Origin: Salinicola salarius
Lineage (GTDB): Bacteria > Pseudomonadota > Gammaproteobacteria > Pseudomonadales > Halomonadaceae
Assembly: GCF_003206135.1 (NCBI RefSeq)
Contig: NZ_PZJT01000006.1
Span: forward strand, 348,356-383,213
Length of the DNA stretch: 34,858 nucleotides
Direction of reading: 5' to 3'
The position numbers were made by a program, and so were the translations under genes. This document shows, one piece after another, positions 9,895 through 20,239 of this stretch. The notes beneath the pieces were generated by a model, which worked only from the letters and a program-made list of their open reading frames with translations, had not been told where the DNA came from and searched no databases. Within the stretch, counting starts at the first letter, position 1, and every line of letters begins with the position of its first letter.

Positions 9895-12498
9895 GTGCTT
9901 GAAGCTTACCGCCAACATGTCGAGGAGCGCGCCGCCGAAGGCGTGCCGCCGAAGCCGTTGAACGCCGAAATGACCGCCCAACTGGTCGAGCTGCTGAAGC
10001 AGCCGCCCGCTGGTGAAGAGGCATTTCTCCTCGAACTGATCACCGATCGCGTACCACCGGGCGTCGATGAAGCCGCTTACGTCAAGGCAGGCTTCCTCAC
10101 CGCTATCGCCAAGGGTGAAGCGACCTCGCCACTGATCGACAAGATCCATGCGGTCAAGCTTCTCGGCACCATGCAGGGCGGATACAACATTGCCACGCTC
10201 GTCGAACTGCTCGACGACAGTGAACTCGCTCAGGAAGCCGGCGAACAGCTGAAGCACACGCTGCTGATGTTCGACGCCTTCCACGATGTCGCCGAACGTG
10301 CCAAGAACGGCAACGCCATTGCTCAAGGCGTGCTCGAATCCTGGGCCGAAGCCGAATGGTTCCTCGCCAAGCCAGCCCTGCCCGAGAAAATCAGCATCGC
10401 CGTGTTCAAGGTGCCGGGCGAAACCAATACCGACGATCTCTCTCCTGCCCCGGATGCCTGGTCACGCCCGGACATTCCGCTGCATGCCAACGCCATGCTC
10501 AAGAACCCGCGCGACGGCATCGAGCCGGAAGTCGCCGGCACCAAAGGGCCGATGTCACAGATCGAAGCGGTCAAGGCCAAAGGCTTCCCGGTCGCCTACG
10601 TCGGTGACGTGGTCGGTACCGGCTCCTCGCGCAAATCCGCCACCAACTCGGTGCTGTGGTTCTTTGGCGACGACATCCCCCACGTGCCCAACAAGCGCGC
10701 CGGCGGTTTCTGCTTCGGCGGCAAGATCGCGCCCATCTTCTTCAACACCATGGAAGACGCAGGCGCCCTGCCGATCGAAATGGACGTCGACAAGCTCGAA
10801 ATGGGCGACGTCATCGATGTCTATCCCTACGAAGGCAAGGTGACCCGGCACGACAGCGACGAAGTCGTCTCCACTTTCCAGCTCAAGACCCAGGTCATCC
10901 TCGACGAAGTCCGTGCCGGCGGTCGTATTCCGCTGATCATCGGTCGCGGCCTGACCGAGAAGGCCCGCAACGAACTCGGGCTGCCGGGCTCCGACATCTT
11001 CCGCAAGCCGGAGCAGCCGGTCGACACCGGCAAGGGCTTCACCTTGGCACAGAAGATGGTCGGCAAGGCCTGCGGCATGGACGGCGTGCGTCCGGGCATG
11101 TACTGCGAGCCGAAGATGACCACCGTCGGCTCCCAGGACACCACCGGCCCGATGACGCGGGACGAGCTGAAGGACCTGGCCTGCCTCGGCTTCCAGGCCG
11201 ATCTGGTCATGCAGTCCTTCTGTCACACGGCGGCCTACCCGAAGCCGGTGGACGTCGAGACGCATCACACCCTGCCCGACTTCATCATGAACCGTGGCGG
11301 CGTCTCGCTGCGTCCCGGCGACGGCATCATTCACTCCTGGCTCAACCGCATGTTGCTGCCGGACACGGTCGGCACCGGCGGCGACTCCCACACCCGCTTC
11401 CCGATGGGCATCTCCTTCCCGGCGGGCTCGGGCCTGGTCGCTTTTGCCGCCGCAACGGGCGTGATGCCGCTGGACATGCCGGAATCGGTACTGGTGCGCT
11501 TCAAGGGCGAGCGCCAGCCGGGCATCACCCTGCGTGACCTGGTCCATGCGATTCCCTACTACGCCATCCAGCAGGGCCATCTGACCGTGGCCAAGTCCGG
11601 CAAGAAGAACATCTTCTCCGGCCGTATTCTGGAAATCGAAGGTCTGGAAGATCTCACCGCCGAGCAGGCGTTCGAGCTTTCCGACGCGTCCGCCGAGCGT
11701 AGCGCAGCGGGCTGTACCATTACGCTGGGTGAAGAGAGCGTTACCGAGTACCTGAACTCCAACGTCACGCTGCTGAAGTGGATGATCAGCGCAGGCTACG
11801 GTGATCGCCGCACGCTGGAGCGCCGCATCGAGGCGATGGAAGCCTGGCTGGCCGACCCGAGCCTGATGCGTGCCGATGCCGATGCCGAATACGCCGCGGT
11901 CATCGAGATCGACCTGGCCGAGATCGACCAGCCGGTGCTGTGCGCGCCCAACGACCCGGACGACGCGCGACTGCTTTCCGAAGTGGCCGGCACGCAGATC
12001 GATGAAGTGTTCATCGGTTCGTGCATGACCAACATCGGTCACTTCCGTGCCGCCGGTAAACTGCTCGAAAAGCAGCCCGCCGGTAGCCTGAAGACACGAC
12101 TATGGCTTGCGCCGCCGACCAAGATGGACCAACATCAACTGACCGAGGAAGGTTACTACGGTATTTACGGCAAGGCTGGCGCGCGCATGGAAATGCCGGG
12201 CTGCTCGCTGTGCATGGGTAACCAGGCACGCGTGGCGCCGAAATCCACCGTCGTATCCACCTCTACCCGTAACTTCCCCAACCGTCTGGGCGACGGCGCT
12301 GATGTCTATCTGGCATCGGCAGAGCTCGCGGCGATCGCTGCCGTCGAAGGCCGCCTGCCAACGGTCGAGGAGTACAAGGCTACCATGGGCGAGTTCAATG
12401 CCATGGCGGGAGAGATCTACCGCTACTTGAACTTCCATGAGATAGAGGATTTCCAGAAAGCGGCCGCTACTGTCATTCCGGTCGCCCAGGAAGCCTGA
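9895..12498 (+). CDS. acnB: Aconitate hydratase B
   Basis: Citrate-isocitrate isomerisation in the TCA cycle; the B-type enzyme has its HEAT-like domain first and a [4Fe-4S] cluster. The cluster cysteines are seen in [12 protein letters not shown] and in [12 protein letters not shown]. The length of 867 residues compares with 865 in E. coli. I prefer the GTG at 9895 to the ATG at 9880. The protein read from the GTG ([15 protein letters not shown]) lines up with the E. coli start without gaps, and GAGG lies 9 bases before it, whereas the ATG would overlap this site. The frame is uninterrupted. The gene stands alone between a candidate promoter and a strong terminator at 12541. Confidence 0.97.
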   Translation: MLEAYRQHVEERAAEGVPPKPLNAEMTAQLVELLKQPPAGEEAFLLELITDRVPPGVDEAAYVKAGFLTAIAKGEATSPLIDKIHAVKLLGTMQGGYNIATLVELLDDSELAQEAGEQLKHTLLMFDAFHDVAERAKNGNAIAQGVLESWAEAEWFLAKPALPEKISIAVFKVPGETNTDDLSPAPDAWSRPDIPLHANAMLKNPRDGIEPEVAGTKGPMSQIEAVKAKGFPVAYVGDVVGTGSSRKSATNSVLWFFGDDIPHVPNKRAGGFCFGGKIAPIFFNTMEDAGALPIEMDVDKLEMGDVIDVYPYEGKVTRHDSDEVVSTFQLKTQVILDEVRAGGRIPLIIGRGLTEKARNELGLPGSDIFRKPEQPVDTGKGFTLAQKMVGKACGMDGVRPGMYCEPKMTTVGSQDTTGPMTRDELKDLACLGFQADLVMQSFCHTAAYPKPVDVETHHTLPDFIMNRGGVSLRPGDGIIHSWLNRMLLPDTVGTGGDSHTRFPMGISFPAGSGLVAFAAATGVMPLDMPESVLVRFKGERQPGITLRDLVHAIPYYAIQQGHLTVAKSGKKNIFSGRILEIEGLEDLTAEQAFELSDASAERSAAGCTITLGEESVTEYLNSNVTLLKWMISAGYGDRRTLERRIEAMEAWLADPSLMRADADAEYAAVIEIDLAEIDQPVLCAPNDPDDARLLSEVAGTQIDEVFIGSCMTNIGHFRAAGKLLEKQPAGSLKTRLWLAPPTKMDQHQLTEEGYYGIYGKAGARMEMPGCSLCMGNQARVAPKSTVVSTSTRNFPNRLGDGADVYLASAELAAIAAVEGRLPTVEEYKATMGEFNAMAGEIYRYLNFHEIEDFQKAAATVIPVAQEA

Positions 12499-12540
12499 CA
12501 CGTCTCTTCCGATGCTCGCAGCTTCAAGAAGAGGTCACCG

Positions 12541-12569
12541 AAACGCCCCGCCATGCGGGGCGTTTTTTT
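12541..12569 (+). terminator. Rho-independent terminator after acnB
   Basis: The stem AAACGCCCCGC / GCGGGGCGTTT has a 3-base loop and is followed by a run of T. It lies about 45 bases past the acnB stop. Confidence 0.9.
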
Positions 12570-12658
12570 GTCTCTTCCTCCCGTCATCTCCTCATCTCGC
12601 CACCTCACCAGACGCCCGGTTTCGTCTTGCAGGTAGCGAGCAGACCGCGAGCCGGGAA

Positions 12659-13027
12659 CTAACGCCGCCTGTCTCCGGCATCGAGTTCTTCCAGTAGCGA
12701 CTCGCCGACACGCCATTGTGGCTGCCAATGCGCATCGTCGGCAGTGGCACGCTCTATTTCCAGGCGATCGTCTTCCGTGGCAATGACCAGGCAGTCGATG
12801 GATAGACGACGGTAGAGAGATGGCACTTCGCTGGGATAGCGAAGCGGCACGTCATCGAGACGAATATTGTGCTGCCAGGGCTCGGTGGTGACGAGCGCGA
12901 GGACATCGCAATGAGAGCGAAGTCGTTGCAACAGCCCATAGTGCGCGCTGTCACTGCCACAGATGATGATGCGCTTTCTGCTATGCGCCCGGACAGCTGG
13001 CAACCATCGTTTGATAGTAGAGAACAT
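12659..13027 (-). CDS. Hypothetical protein with Rossmann-like start
   Basis: 122 residues from the ATG at 13027. After a basic start (MFSTIKRWLPAVRAHSRKR) comes a predicted beta-alpha pattern, RIIICGSDSAHYGLLQRL, then DVLALVTTEP and CLVIATEDDRLE. This resembles a nucleotide- or CoA-binding Rossmann half without a full GxGxxG. It could be a small relative of the N-terminal CoA-binding domain of polysaccharide sugar transferases, but I do not recognise the family with certainty. An AGG lies about 10 bases upstream. It is alone on its strand, facing the acnB terminator and diverging from the outer-membrane protein gene. The function is unknown; the coding call rests on composition and the beta-alpha pattern. 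Confidence 0.6.
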   Translation of the reverse strand: MFSTIKRWLPAVRAHSRKRIIICGSDSAHYGLLQRLRSHCDVLALVTTEPWQHNIRLDDVPLRYPSEVPSLYRRLSIDCLVIATEDDRLEIERATADDAHWQPQWRVGESLLEELDAGDRRR

Positions 13028-13235
13028 GGCATTCGACCTGATGGGAAACTTGATACAAGTGACTGTCGGCCATGGGAAAGCTTCTGGCAAGCACAAGCAA
13101 GGCGTGATGATTATCCTGCTCTCCAGCGGCTGTCGTTTCGATTTCGATGTCTGCCCGGGCCATTCCCGTCATCACGGGGAGTACGTAAGGCTATGCGTCT
13201 CATCGCTGTTCTGACAATATGCGCCACGGTCTGGT

Positions 13236-13310
13236 CAAATCGTGATTTGCATACCTTCTCATGATTGGCCGAGCAGACCATTCATGCTAAAGGCTTGATA
13301 TCGCTATAGA
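13236..13310 (+). promoter_or_regulatory. Candidate promoter of the outer-membrane protein gene, with an upstream inverted repeat
   Basis: TTCATG (13281-13286) and TATAGA (13305-13310) have an 18-base spacer, 38 bases ahead of the GTG start. About 30 bases further upstream is a symmetric site, CAAATC-GT-GATTTG, at 13236-13249, which could bind a dimeric regulator. The rest of the 320-base gap (13028-13347) holds nothing else I can support. Confidence 0.35.
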
Positions 13311-13347
13311 CACACGGACCGCGACAGTTTCCACAAGGAGTTACAAC

Positions 13348-13947
13348 GTGAAATTCAAGGCTTTGTTCGCTCTCCCTCTGGCTTCCGTATCGTTGATTGC
13401 CCTGGCCCCGCCAGCCCAGGCCGCCAACGCCGACGGCCTCTATCTCGGCGTGGGGACCGGTTTCAGCTCGCTGAAGAACGACGACAGCGATGTCGGCGAC
13501 TTCATCGAATCCGGCAGCGACGATTTCGATGTCGATGACGACGACAACGTCTACAAGGCGTTCGTCGGCTACGAATACAACCGCTATTTCGCCACCGAGG
13601 CTTTTTACGCCGATCTCGGCAAGGTCGAGCTGAAGGGAAATGGTGTATCGAACACGGACCTCGAGAGCAAGGCCTATGGCCTCAGCCTGGTCGGGAAATT
13701 GCCAATTACCGACTGGTTCGAGCTTTTCGCCAAGGCGGGCATGGCGAAGTGGGAAACCGATGTCGATGGTCATCTTGGTAACGCCTCGGTCGATCTGGAC
13801 GACAACGACGGCATCGATCCCGTCTACGGTGCCGGCGCTCAGCTCAACTTCCATCCGCTGCTGTTGCGCGCGGAATACGAACGCTACGACTTCGACAGCG
13901 ATTACGAAGTGGATTCGTTCACCGCCTCGGTAGGCTGGCAGTTCTAG
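13348..13947 (+). CDS. Outer-membrane beta-barrel protein (OmpA/OprF-barrel-like)
   Basis: 199 residues, starting with GTG at 13348 behind a very good ribosome site (AAGGAG, 7 bases away). A signal peptide is clear: MKFKALF, a hydrophobic stretch, then the APPAQA cleavage site near residue 25. The mature part alternates polar and aromatic residues in short strands (LYLGVGTGF, KAFVGYEYN, VYGAGAQLNF, LLRAEYERY) and ends in SVGWQF, the terminal-Phe signal for outer-membrane insertion. It fits the small 8-stranded barrel family. Asp is very common (DSDVGDF, DDFDVDDDDN, DLDDNDGID), as expected of a halophile's exported protein or a calcium-binding loop. The ligand is unknown. It is monocistronic and ends at the terminator at 13973. 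Confidence 0.88.
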   Translation: MKFKALFALPLASVSLIALAPPAQAANADGLYLGVGTGFSSLKNDDSDVGDFIESGSDDFDVDDDDNVYKAFVGYEYNRYFATEAFYADLGKVELKGNGVSNTDLESKAYGLSLVGKLPITDWFELFAKAGMAKWETDVDGHLGNASVDLDDNDGIDPVYGAGAQLNFHPLLLRAEYERYDFDSDYEVDSFTASVGWQF

Positions 13948-13972
13948 GCAGTGCTTGTCCCGGAACCGTCTC

Positions 13973-13999
13973 AAGCCGCCCGCCAAGGGCGGCTTTTTC
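13973..13999 (+). terminator. Rho-independent terminator after the barrel gene
   Basis: The stem AAGCCGCCC (13973-13981) / GGGCGGCTT (13987-13995) has a GCCAA loop and a T-run. Confidence 0.88.
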
Positions 14000-14124
14000 G
14001 TTCGATGCCAGACAAGCCTGGACTTGCGCGGATGACGGTTTGACCACAACACTGACAATCCATTCATCCTTGCGGTCATTCCGCCGCGCTCACTCGATTC
14101 AGGAAGGAACGCCGCCTCCAAGCC

Positions 14125-15939
14125 ATGCTAGCCCCTCGATCACTGATTCAGGACATCGCCCGACAGATTCGCGCCCATCTACGTTCGCTGGTCGCTTTCC
14201 ATCTCTTCTTCACGCTGCTGGCATCGGCCGTCTGGGTGCCGTTGTCGGCCAACACCCTCTCCGGCCTGCTTCACCGCATCGGCCGCCCGGTGCTCAGCAA
14301 CGGTCAGATCATGGACGTTGCGCTTTCGCCCTGGGGATTACTCTGGCTGCTCACGGCGACTGGGCTCAGCTTCCTGGTGATCTTCCTTCAACAGGCCGGG
14401 ATGATGCTCGTCGTCTCGAACCCGGCCGGCAACCGCTATCGGGCGGCCATGGGCTCCCTATGGCACTTGCTGCGCCGATTCCCGGCGCTGGTGACGCTCA
14501 CCTTTCTTCAGGTAGGCAGCCATCTGCTGCTGGCCGCGCCGTTTGCCGTAGGTCTGGCTCATCTCTACGATGCCATGCTCGGCGATATCGAACCCTACAT
14601 CCTGATTCATCTCAAACCGCCAGTCCTGTGGGAGTTCCTGGCCGTCGCCACACCCATCTTCCTGATCCTCGTCCTGCTGAGCGCCGCTCTCTATTTTCGC
14701 TGGTTCCTGGCGCTGCCGGCGATGATGCTCGACGACCTCAAGCCCGTTGCCGCACTGAAGCGCAGCCGCGAACTGACCCAGGGGCGACGTCTCCCCATGG
14801 CACTGCTGGTGGTCGGCATCGCGCTGCTCGTGGCAGCCATACCGATCGTTTTCTCCTTGAGCTTCAATGCTCTGGGCGGCGTACTGCTCGGCCATCTACC
14901 GGAACGCAACAGCGTGCTGGTACCCGCCATGCTGACCTATCTGGCGCTGTATATCGTCGCCACCATCGCGCTCACGTTCCTGGGTATCGCGGCCAACAGC
15001 ATGCTGGTGATCACGCTCTATCACCGCGCCGTGGGACGCGCCACCGTGTTTCGCCCCGCCGCGACGCCCCACCGTTCCGGTGTCATCGCCTGGGGCGCAG
15101 AGATCCTGCTGCTGATCTTTGCGCTCGGCCAGGCGGGCTGGATACTGCACGGCTTCGAGATCAACGACCATGTCACCATCACCGCCCACCGCGGCAGTTC
15201 GCTGGTAGCGCCGGAGAATACGCTGGCATCGATGAACCAGGCCATTGCCGACGGTGCCGACTATCTGGAGCTGGACGTGCGTCTGAGCGGTGACGGCCGG
15301 ATCGTCGTGTCCCACGACGACAATCTGAGCCGACTGACCGGCGTCGACCGCCGGATCAGCGACATGACGCTGGCGGAGATCGAGCAGGTCGACGTGGGCT
15401 CCTACTTCGGAGATGCCTTCGTCGGCGAACGCATCCCGACCTTTCAGCAGATTCTCGACAATGCGCGGGGCCGTATCGGGCTCTACGTCGAGCTCAAGCC
15501 CGCCCCCGGCACGGCCGAGGAACTGACCCGCAAGGTGATCGCGCAGTTGAACGCCGCCGACATGACAGACCGGGCCGTCCTTGCCTCGCTGTCGCCGGAG
15601 GTCATCGAACGGGTCAAGACGATCGACGACGACATCCGCACCACGCTCTTTATGCAATTCGTGCTGCCCGGCGCGCTCAATACTACCGATGCCGACATCA
15701 TCGGATTGCGCCACACTCAGGCCACACCGAGCTTGCTGAGAACCATCCACGACACGGGCCGTGAAGTCGCGGTATGGACCGTCAACGGTATTGGCGACAT
15801 GTCGCGCTATATCGACATGGGCGTCGACAACATCATTACCGACCGCCCTGACGCGTTGACCGACATTCTGGAAGCGCGCCGCGAGATGTCCGACGGCGAA
15901 CTGCTGCTGGTGAAGTTGCGCAACTGGATTCGCACCTGA
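14125..15939 (+). CDS. Membrane-anchored glycerophosphodiester phosphodiesterase
   Basis: Hydrolyses glycerophosphodiesters to glycerol-3-phosphate and an alcohol. It has 604 residues. The first 340 or so form a membrane domain with several hydrophobic helices (for example LVAFHLFFTLLASAVWVPL, GLSFLVIFLQQAGMMLVV, LALYIVATIALTFLGIAA and GAEILLLIFALGQAGWIL), as in the GDPD-associated membrane family. The catalytic TIM barrel follows from about residue 350: HRGSSLVAPENT with the active-site His near 355, then YLELDVRLSGDGRIVVSHDD carrying the metal-binding Glu/Asp and the second His, LYVELKP, and near the end AVWTVNG and DNIITDRPD. The family is widespread in Bacteria; the exact substrate is unknown. 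The ATG at 14125 is the first in frame, with only a distant purine-rich stretch upstream, so the start is less certain. It converges on ppsA. Confidence 0.92.
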   Translation: MLAPRSLIQDIARQIRAHLRSLVAFHLFFTLLASAVWVPLSANTLSGLLHRIGRPVLSNGQIMDVALSPWGLLWLLTATGLSFLVIFLQQAGMMLVVSNPAGNRYRAAMGSLWHLLRRFPALVTLTFLQVGSHLLLAAPFAVGLAHLYDAMLGDIEPYILIHLKPPVLWEFLAVATPIFLILVLLSAALYFRWFLALPAMMLDDLKPVAALKRSRELTQGRRLPMALLVVGIALLVAAIPIVFSLSFNALGGVLLGHLPERNSVLVPAMLTYLALYIVATIALTFLGIAANSMLVITLYHRAVGRATVFRPAATPHRSGVIAWGAEILLLIFALGQAGWILHGFEINDHVTITAHRGSSLVAPENTLASMNQAIADGADYLELDVRLSGDGRIVVSHDDNLSRLTGVDRRISDMTLAEIEQVDVGSYFGDAFVGERIPTFQQILDNARGRIGLYVELKPAPGTAEELTRKVIAQLNAADMTDRAVLASLSPEVIERVKTIDDDIRTTLFMQFVLPGALNTTDADIIGLRHTQATPSLLRTIHDTGREVAVWTVNGIGDMSRYIDMGVDNIITDRPDALTDILEARREMSDGELLLVKLRNWIRT

Positions 15940-15964
15940 GGCAACGCGGCTCGCGGCACCGACA

Positions 15965-15994
15965 CCAACGCCAACGCCAACGCCAACGCCAACG
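15965..15994. repeat. Hexanucleotide tandem repeat (CCAACG)x5
   Basis: Five perfect copies of CCAACG lie between the gdpD-like stop and the ppsA terminator. It is a short microsatellite in a non-coding convergent gap. Copy number could vary by slippage, but with no overlapping gene there is no obvious phase-switching effect. Confidence 0.9.
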
Positions 15995-16014
15995 GCCCGA
16001 ACGATATGTCTGCG

Positions 16015-16049
16015 CAGGAAAAAGCCGGCACGATATCCTCGCGCCGGCT
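16015..16049 (-). terminator. Rho-independent terminator after ppsA
   Basis: Read on the minus strand: the arm AGCCGGC (16049-16043), a loop of about 13 bases, the arm GCCGGCT (16029-16023) and then T5. It begins about 20 bases past the ppsA stop. Confidence 0.8.
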
Positions 16050-16069
16050 CGGTGGTTCTGCCGTCGGGC

Positions 16070-18472
16070 TCAGCCCAGTGTTTCGCCCGCCAGCATGAAC
16101 CAGGTCTCCAGCACCGCGTCCGGATTCAACGACACGGAATCGATCCCCTGCTCCATCAGCCACTTGGCGAGCTCCGGGTGATCCGACGGGCCCTGCCCGC
16201 AAATCCCCACGTACTTGCCCTGCGCCTTGCAGGCCTGGATCGCCATCGACAGCAGCTTCTTGACCGCCGGATCCCGTTCGTCGAACAGATGCGCGATGAT
16301 GGCGGAATCGCGATCCAGTCCCAGCGTCAGCTGTGTCAGGTCGTTGGAGCCAATGGAGAAGCCGTCGAAGTGCTCGAGGAACTCGTCGGCCAGCAGCGCG
16401 TTCGATGGCAGCTCGCACATCATGATGATCTTGAGAGCGTTCTCTCCACGCTTGAGACCATTGGCTTCGAGCAGATCGACGACGGCCTTGCCTTCGGCGG
16501 GCGTGCGCACGAACGGCACCATGATCTCGACGTTGTTCAGTCCCATCTCGTCGCGAACGCGCTTCAAGGCCCGGCACTCCAGCTCGAAACAGGCGCGGAA
16601 ATCGTCGGAGATGTAGCGCGAGGCGCCACGGAAGCCGAGCATCGGGTTCTCTTCGCCCGGCTCGTAGAGTTTGCCGCCGATCAGATTCTCGTATTCGTTG
16701 GACTTGAAGTCCGACAGCCGCACGATCACGCGCTTGGGATAGAACGCCGCCGCCAGGGTGGAGATCCCCTCGACGAGCCGGTCGACATAGAAGCTGACCG
16801 GATCGGCATAGCCTGCCGTGCGGAGATCGATGGTCTGCTGCAGGTCAGGCGAGAGCTTGTCGTAGTCCATCAACGCCCGCGGGTGCACCCCGATCATGCG
16901 ATTGATGATGAACTCCAGCCGCGCCAGCCCGATACCTTCGTTGGGCAGCCCCGCGAAGGCGAAGGCCCGGTCCGGATTGCCGACGTTCATCATGATCTTG
17001 AACGGAATTTCCGGCATGGCGTCGACGCTGGTGGTCTGGCAGTCGAATTCGAGCTTGCCCTGATAGACATGGCCGGTGTCGCCCTCGGCGCAGGAGACCG
17101 TCACCTCGATGTCGTCTTCCAGCAGTTCGGTGGCATCGCCGCAGCCGACTACCGCCGGGATGCCCAGTTCGCGGGCGATGATCGCCGCGTGACAGGTTCG
17201 ACCACCGCGATTGGTGACGATGGCAGAGGCCCGCTTCATGATCGGCTCCCAGTCGGGATCGGTCATGTCGGTCACCAGCACGTCGCCGGTCTGCACCTTG
17301 TGCATGTCTTCCGGCGATTCCACTAGCTTGACCTTGCCCTGGCCAATGCGCTGACCGATGGCGCGGCCATCGACCAGCACGCGGCTCTTGCTCTTGAGCG
17401 TGAACCGCTCCAGCGTGCCGCCTTCCAGATTCGACACCACCGTTTCCGGTCGGGCCTGGACGATGTAGAGCTTGCCGTCGTCGCCGTCACGCGCCCATTC
17501 GATATCCATCGGCCGACCATAGTGCTGTTCGATGGTCACGGCCTGGCGCGCCAGCTCCATCACGTCTTCATCGCTCAGGCAGAACCGCTGACGGTCCGCA
17601 TGGGCGACATCGACAGTCTTGACCGACCGCCCCGCCGCGGCGTCATCGGTGTAGACCATCTTGATCCGCTTGGAACCCAGCGTACGGCGCAGCACGGCAG
17701 GCCTGCCGGCGGCCAGTGTCGGCTTGTGCACGTAGAACTCGTCAGGGTTGACCGCGCCCTGCACGACCGTCTCGCCCAGCCCCCAGGCGCCGGTGACGAA
17801 GACCGCGTCCCGATAGCCGGATTCGGTGTCAAGCGTGAACATCACGCCGGACGCTGCCGTCTCGGAGCGCACCATTTTCTGCACGCCGGCGGAAAGCGCC
17901 ACGTTCTCGTGAGCGTAGCCGCGGTGCACACGATAGGAGATGGCGCGATCGTTGAACAGCGAGGCAAAGACCTCGTGGACCGCCCGCTTGACGTTGTCGA
18001 AGCCGTCGATATTGAGAAAGGTTTCCTGCTGCCCGGCGAACGAGGCATCGGGCAGATCCTCTGCCGTCGCCGAAGAGCGCACCGCCACCTTGAGATTGGG
18101 GTGCTTCGCCTGCAGCGTCTGATAGGCGTCGGCCAGCGCACTTTCGAAGGCGGGCGGCAACGGCGTGTCGATCACCCACTGCCGGACTTTCTCACCCACT
18201 TTGGCCAGCATTTCGGTGTCGTCGACGTCGAGCCTGGCAAGCTCTGCGTTGATTCGATCGTTCAAGCCGTCATGAGCCAGAAATTCGCGATAGGCGTGCG
18301 CCGTGGTCGCGAACCCGCCCGGCACGGTGACGCCAGCGTCCGCCAGGTTGGAGATCATCTCTCCCAGCGACGCATTCTTGCCACCGACACGCTCGACGTC
18401 GGACATTCCCAATTGCTCGAAAGTGATGATGAACGGTTCCAAAGTCATCTCCTGGTCGTCTCGTCCGGCCAT
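16070..18472 (-). CDS. ppsA: Phosphoenolpyruvate synthase
   Basis: Makes PEP from pyruvate and ATP (gluconeogenesis). Order of domains: N-terminal ATP-binding domain with [11 protein letters not shown]; central phosphohistidine domain with GGRTCHAAI (His near residue 428; the adjacent Thr is the target of PpsR); C-terminal PEP/pyruvate barrel with [23 protein letters not shown] and [13 protein letters not shown] chose the ATG at 18472 (800 residues) because GAAGAGGG lies 10 bases upstream. The ATG at about 18448 gives 792 residues, the E. coli length, but has AGGAG touching the start codon. A GTG at about 18517 is less likely. It diverges from ppsR, its regulator, which supports both calls, and it ends at a terminator shared with no other gene. 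Confidence 0.97.
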   Translation of the reverse strand: MAGRDDQEMTLEPFIITFEQLGMSDVERVGGKNASLGEMISNLADAGVTVPGGFATTAHAYREFLAHDGLNDRINAELARLDVDDTEMLAKVGEKVRQWVIDTPLPPAFESALADAYQTLQAKHPNLKVAVRSSATAEDLPDASFAGQQETFLNIDGFDNVKRAVHEVFASLFNDRAISYRVHRGYAHENVALSAGVQKMVRSETAASGVMFTLDTESGYRDAVFVTGAWGLGETVVQGAVNPDEFYVHKPTLAAGRPAVLRRTLGSKRIKMVYTDDAAAGRSVKTVDVAHADRQRFCLSDEDVMELARQAVTIEQHYGRPMDIEWARDGDDGKLYIVQARPETVVSNLEGGTLERFTLKSKSRVLVDGRAIGQRIGQGKVKLVESPEDMHKVQTGDVLVTDMTDPDWEPIMKRASAIVTNRGGRTCHAAIIARELGIPAVVGCGDATELLEDDIEVTVSCAEGDTGHVYQGKLEFDCQTTSVDAMPEIPFKIMMNVGNPDRAFAFAGLPNEGIGLARLEFIINRMIGVHPRALMDYDKLSPDLQQTIDLRTAGYADPVSFYVDRLVEGISTLAAAFYPKRVIVRLSDFKSNEYENLIGGKLYEPGEENPMLGFRGASRYISDDFRACFELECRALKRVRDEMGLNNVEIMVPFVRTPAEGKAVVDLLEANGLKRGENALKIIMMCELPSNALLADEFLEHFDGFSIGSNDLTQLTLGLDRDSAIIAHLFDERDPAVKKLLSMAIQACKAQGKYVGICGQGPSDHPELAKWLMEQGIDSVSLNPDAVLETWFMLAGETLG

Positions 18473-18590
18473 GGTCCACGGACCCTCTTCAACGGTATAT
18501 GGCGCGTTCCGCTGCACCTCGATGGGCCAGAAGCTAACAGGCGATTTTCGGCTTAGCCAGAAGTTTAAGGGCGTAGAGTTTGGAGTATTT

Positions 18591-18625
18591 CTACAAGAAT
18601 CCCGAGGTTTTCAGGATTCCTGTAG
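18591..18625. promoter_or_regulatory. 12-bp inverted repeat in the ppsA-ppsR divergent promoter region
   Basis: CTACAAGAATCC (18591-18602) and GGATTCCTGTAG (18614-18625) match in 11 of 12 positions with an 11-base spacer. The site lies near the middle of the 250-base gap between two divergent genes of one pathway, so an operator controlling both is plausible. It has no T-run and is not a terminator. The binding protein is unknown; it does not match the Cra consensus closely. Confidence 0.5.
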
Positions 18626-18719
18626 TCAGCCACGGCAAGCCGCGCCCAGAATGCCAGCGAGTTGCCCGAACAGGGAATTTCGGCCGACAATGAGCCTTCG
18701 ACACACACGGATGAACGCC

Positions 18720-19553
18720 ATGCCTCGCACTGCTTTCTTCATCTCCGACGGTACCGGCATTACCGCGGAAACGCTCGGTCGCAGCCTGCTCTCGCAATTC
18801 GAGAATACGGATTTCATCCAGGTCACCAAGCCCTACATCGACACCCTCGACAAGGCACGTTCGCTGGTCAGCATCATCGAAGCGACCGGCGAACGCGACG
18901 GCATGCGCCCCATCGTCATCGATACCATCGTCGACCAGGCGATTCGTGACATCGTCTCCCAGGCATCGGCATTCAAGGTCGATATCTTCTCCACCTTTCT
19001 CGCTCCGCTGGAAGAAGAACTGGAGACTCATTCGACCTATACCGTTGGCCGTACGCATGCGATCGGCCGCGACGATGTCTACATGCATCGGATCGAGGCG
19101 GTGAATTTCGCGCTGGACAACGACGACGGCGCGCGCACGCACCAGTACCAGGAGGCGGACGTAATCCTGATCGGCGTCTCCCGATGCGGCAAGACGCCGA
19201 CCTCGCTCTATCTGGCACTGCAGTTCGGCATCCGTGCAGCCAACTATCCATTGACGGAAGACGACCTGGACGACAACGGCATCCTCAACCTGCCGCCATC
19301 GCTGGCCAAGCATCGCCACAAGCTGTTCGGGCTGACCATCGATGCTCGTCGGCTATCGGCCATTCGTACCGAACGTCGGCCCGACAGCCGTTACTGCTCG
19401 ATGGACCAATGCATGCAGGAGATCGGCCAGGCCGAAGCGCTCTACCGGCGTCACAACATTCCCTACATCGATACCACCCGCTTTTCGATCGAGGAGATCT
19501 CGACGCGGATGATGAACGAGACCGGACTGCAGAGACGATTCAGCCCGCGCTGA
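18720..19553 (+). CDS. ppsR: PEP synthase regulatory protein (bifunctional kinase / pyrophosphorylase)
   Basis: Switches PEP synthase off by ADP-dependent phosphorylation of the Thr beside its catalytic His, and on again by Pi-dependent release of pyrophosphate (DUF299 family). It has 277 residues from the ATG at 18720, the E. coli length. The start [17 protein letters not shown] and the nucleotide-binding loop [16 protein letters not shown] (near 151-166) are clear; [13 protein letters not shown] and [10 protein letters not shown] are typical of the C-terminal half. ATGs at 18690 and 18711 are also in frame and none has a strong ribosome site, so the start may be up to 10 residues further upstream. 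It is adjacent to and divergent from its substrate gene ppsA. Confidence 0.96.
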   Translation: MPRTAFFISDGTGITAETLGRSLLSQFENTDFIQVTKPYIDTLDKARSLVSIIEATGERDGMRPIVIDTIVDQAIRDIVSQASAFKVDIFSTFLAPLEEELETHSTYTVGRTHAIGRDDVYMHRIEAVNFALDNDDGARTHQYQEADVILIGVSRCGKTPTSLYLALQFGIRAANYPLTEDDLDDNGILNLPPSLAKHRHKLFGLTIDARRLSAIRTERRPDSRYCSMDQCMQEIGQAEALYRRHNIPYIDTTRFSIEEISTRMMNETGLQRRFSPR

Positions 19554-19641
19554 GCGGGCCGAATCGGAGCAGGAGAAAATTGGGAAATGGCAACCCCCGA
19601 GCACGCCGGGCTGGCGATTCGCCAACGGGTCGGGCGTGCCG

Positions 19642-20214
19642 TCACATCCCCTTGGGCGCGAAGATCCCCGGCGCGTTACGCCAGTACCCCTTGTAGTCCA
19701 TGCCGAAGCCGAAGACATAGCGGTCGACGACTTCCAGCCCGCAATAGTCGGCCTTGAGATCGGGGGATGCCTTGCGATCGTGACGCTTGTCGACCAGCAC
19801 CGCTGTCGAAATGCTCGCCGCGCCGGCTTGCCGACAGTAATCCAGGATCGCCGCCAGTGTCGCGCCCTCGTCGAGGATGTCATCGACGATCACCACGTGA
19901 CGACCGGCCATGGGCACTTCCGGCGACACCCGCCAGAACAGCTCGCCGCCTCGCATCCCGCCGCGATAGCGCGTGGCGTGGAGGTAATCGACTTCCAGGG
20001 GAAACCCGAGCCGCGTCAGCAAATGCCCGGTGGTGATCAGACCGCCGTTCATGACGCAGTAGAAAACCGGCAGCTTGTCTCCCAGTTCGCGCGTGATATC
20101 GGCCGCCATGCGGTCCAGCGCTCGCTCGACCTGTGCCTGATCGATCAGACAGTCCGCACTGTCCATGACTTCCTGCATCGAGCTCAGGGCATCGATCGGT
20201 GGGGATTGAGTCAT
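19642..20214 (-). CDS. hpt: Hypoxanthine-guanine phosphoribosyltransferase
   Basis: Converts hypoxanthine or guanine plus PRPP to IMP or GMP (purine salvage). It has 190 residues. The PRPP loop is HVVIVDDILDEGATL. The PPi-binding region VFYCVMNGGLI lies near residue 50, and the base-binding end has VDRYVFGFGMDYKGYWRN. It is of the type seen in Pseudomonas next to other housekeeping genes, longer at the N-terminus than E. coli Hpt. The ATG at 20214 has only a weak GGTGA upstream. It lies 75 bp downstream of nagZ on the same strand, probably co-transcribed, with a hairpin in the gap (20240-20268). It converges with ppsR; no clear terminator is visible in that 88-base gap. Confidence 0.92.
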   Translation of the reverse strand: MTQSPPIDALSSMQEVMDSADCLIDQAQVERALDRMAADITRELGDKLPVFYCVMNGGLITTGHLLTRLGFPLEVDYLHATRYRGGMRGGELFWRVSPEVPMAGRHVVIVDDILDEGATLAAILDYCRQAGAASISTAVLVDKRHDRKASPDLKADYCGLEVVDRYVFGFGMDYKGYWRNAPGIFAPKGM

Positions 20215-20239
20215 CGTTTACGATTCACCATGCAATGAG

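Noticed and set aside
10555..12042. Long open frame (495 codons) on the minus strand inside acnB
   Set aside because: It is fully antisense to an intact, conserved aconitase and has no domain. It is a GC-rich shadow.
14040..15293. Open frame (417 codons) overlapping the glycerophosphodiesterase in another frame
   Set aside because: Low-complexity Arg/Pro/His/Gly composition. The overlapping frame has clear membrane helices and catalytic motifs.
19543..19560. Terminator between ppsR and hpt
   Set aside because: GCCCGCGCTGAGCGGGC can pair, but part of it lies in the ppsR coding end and no T-run follows on either strand.
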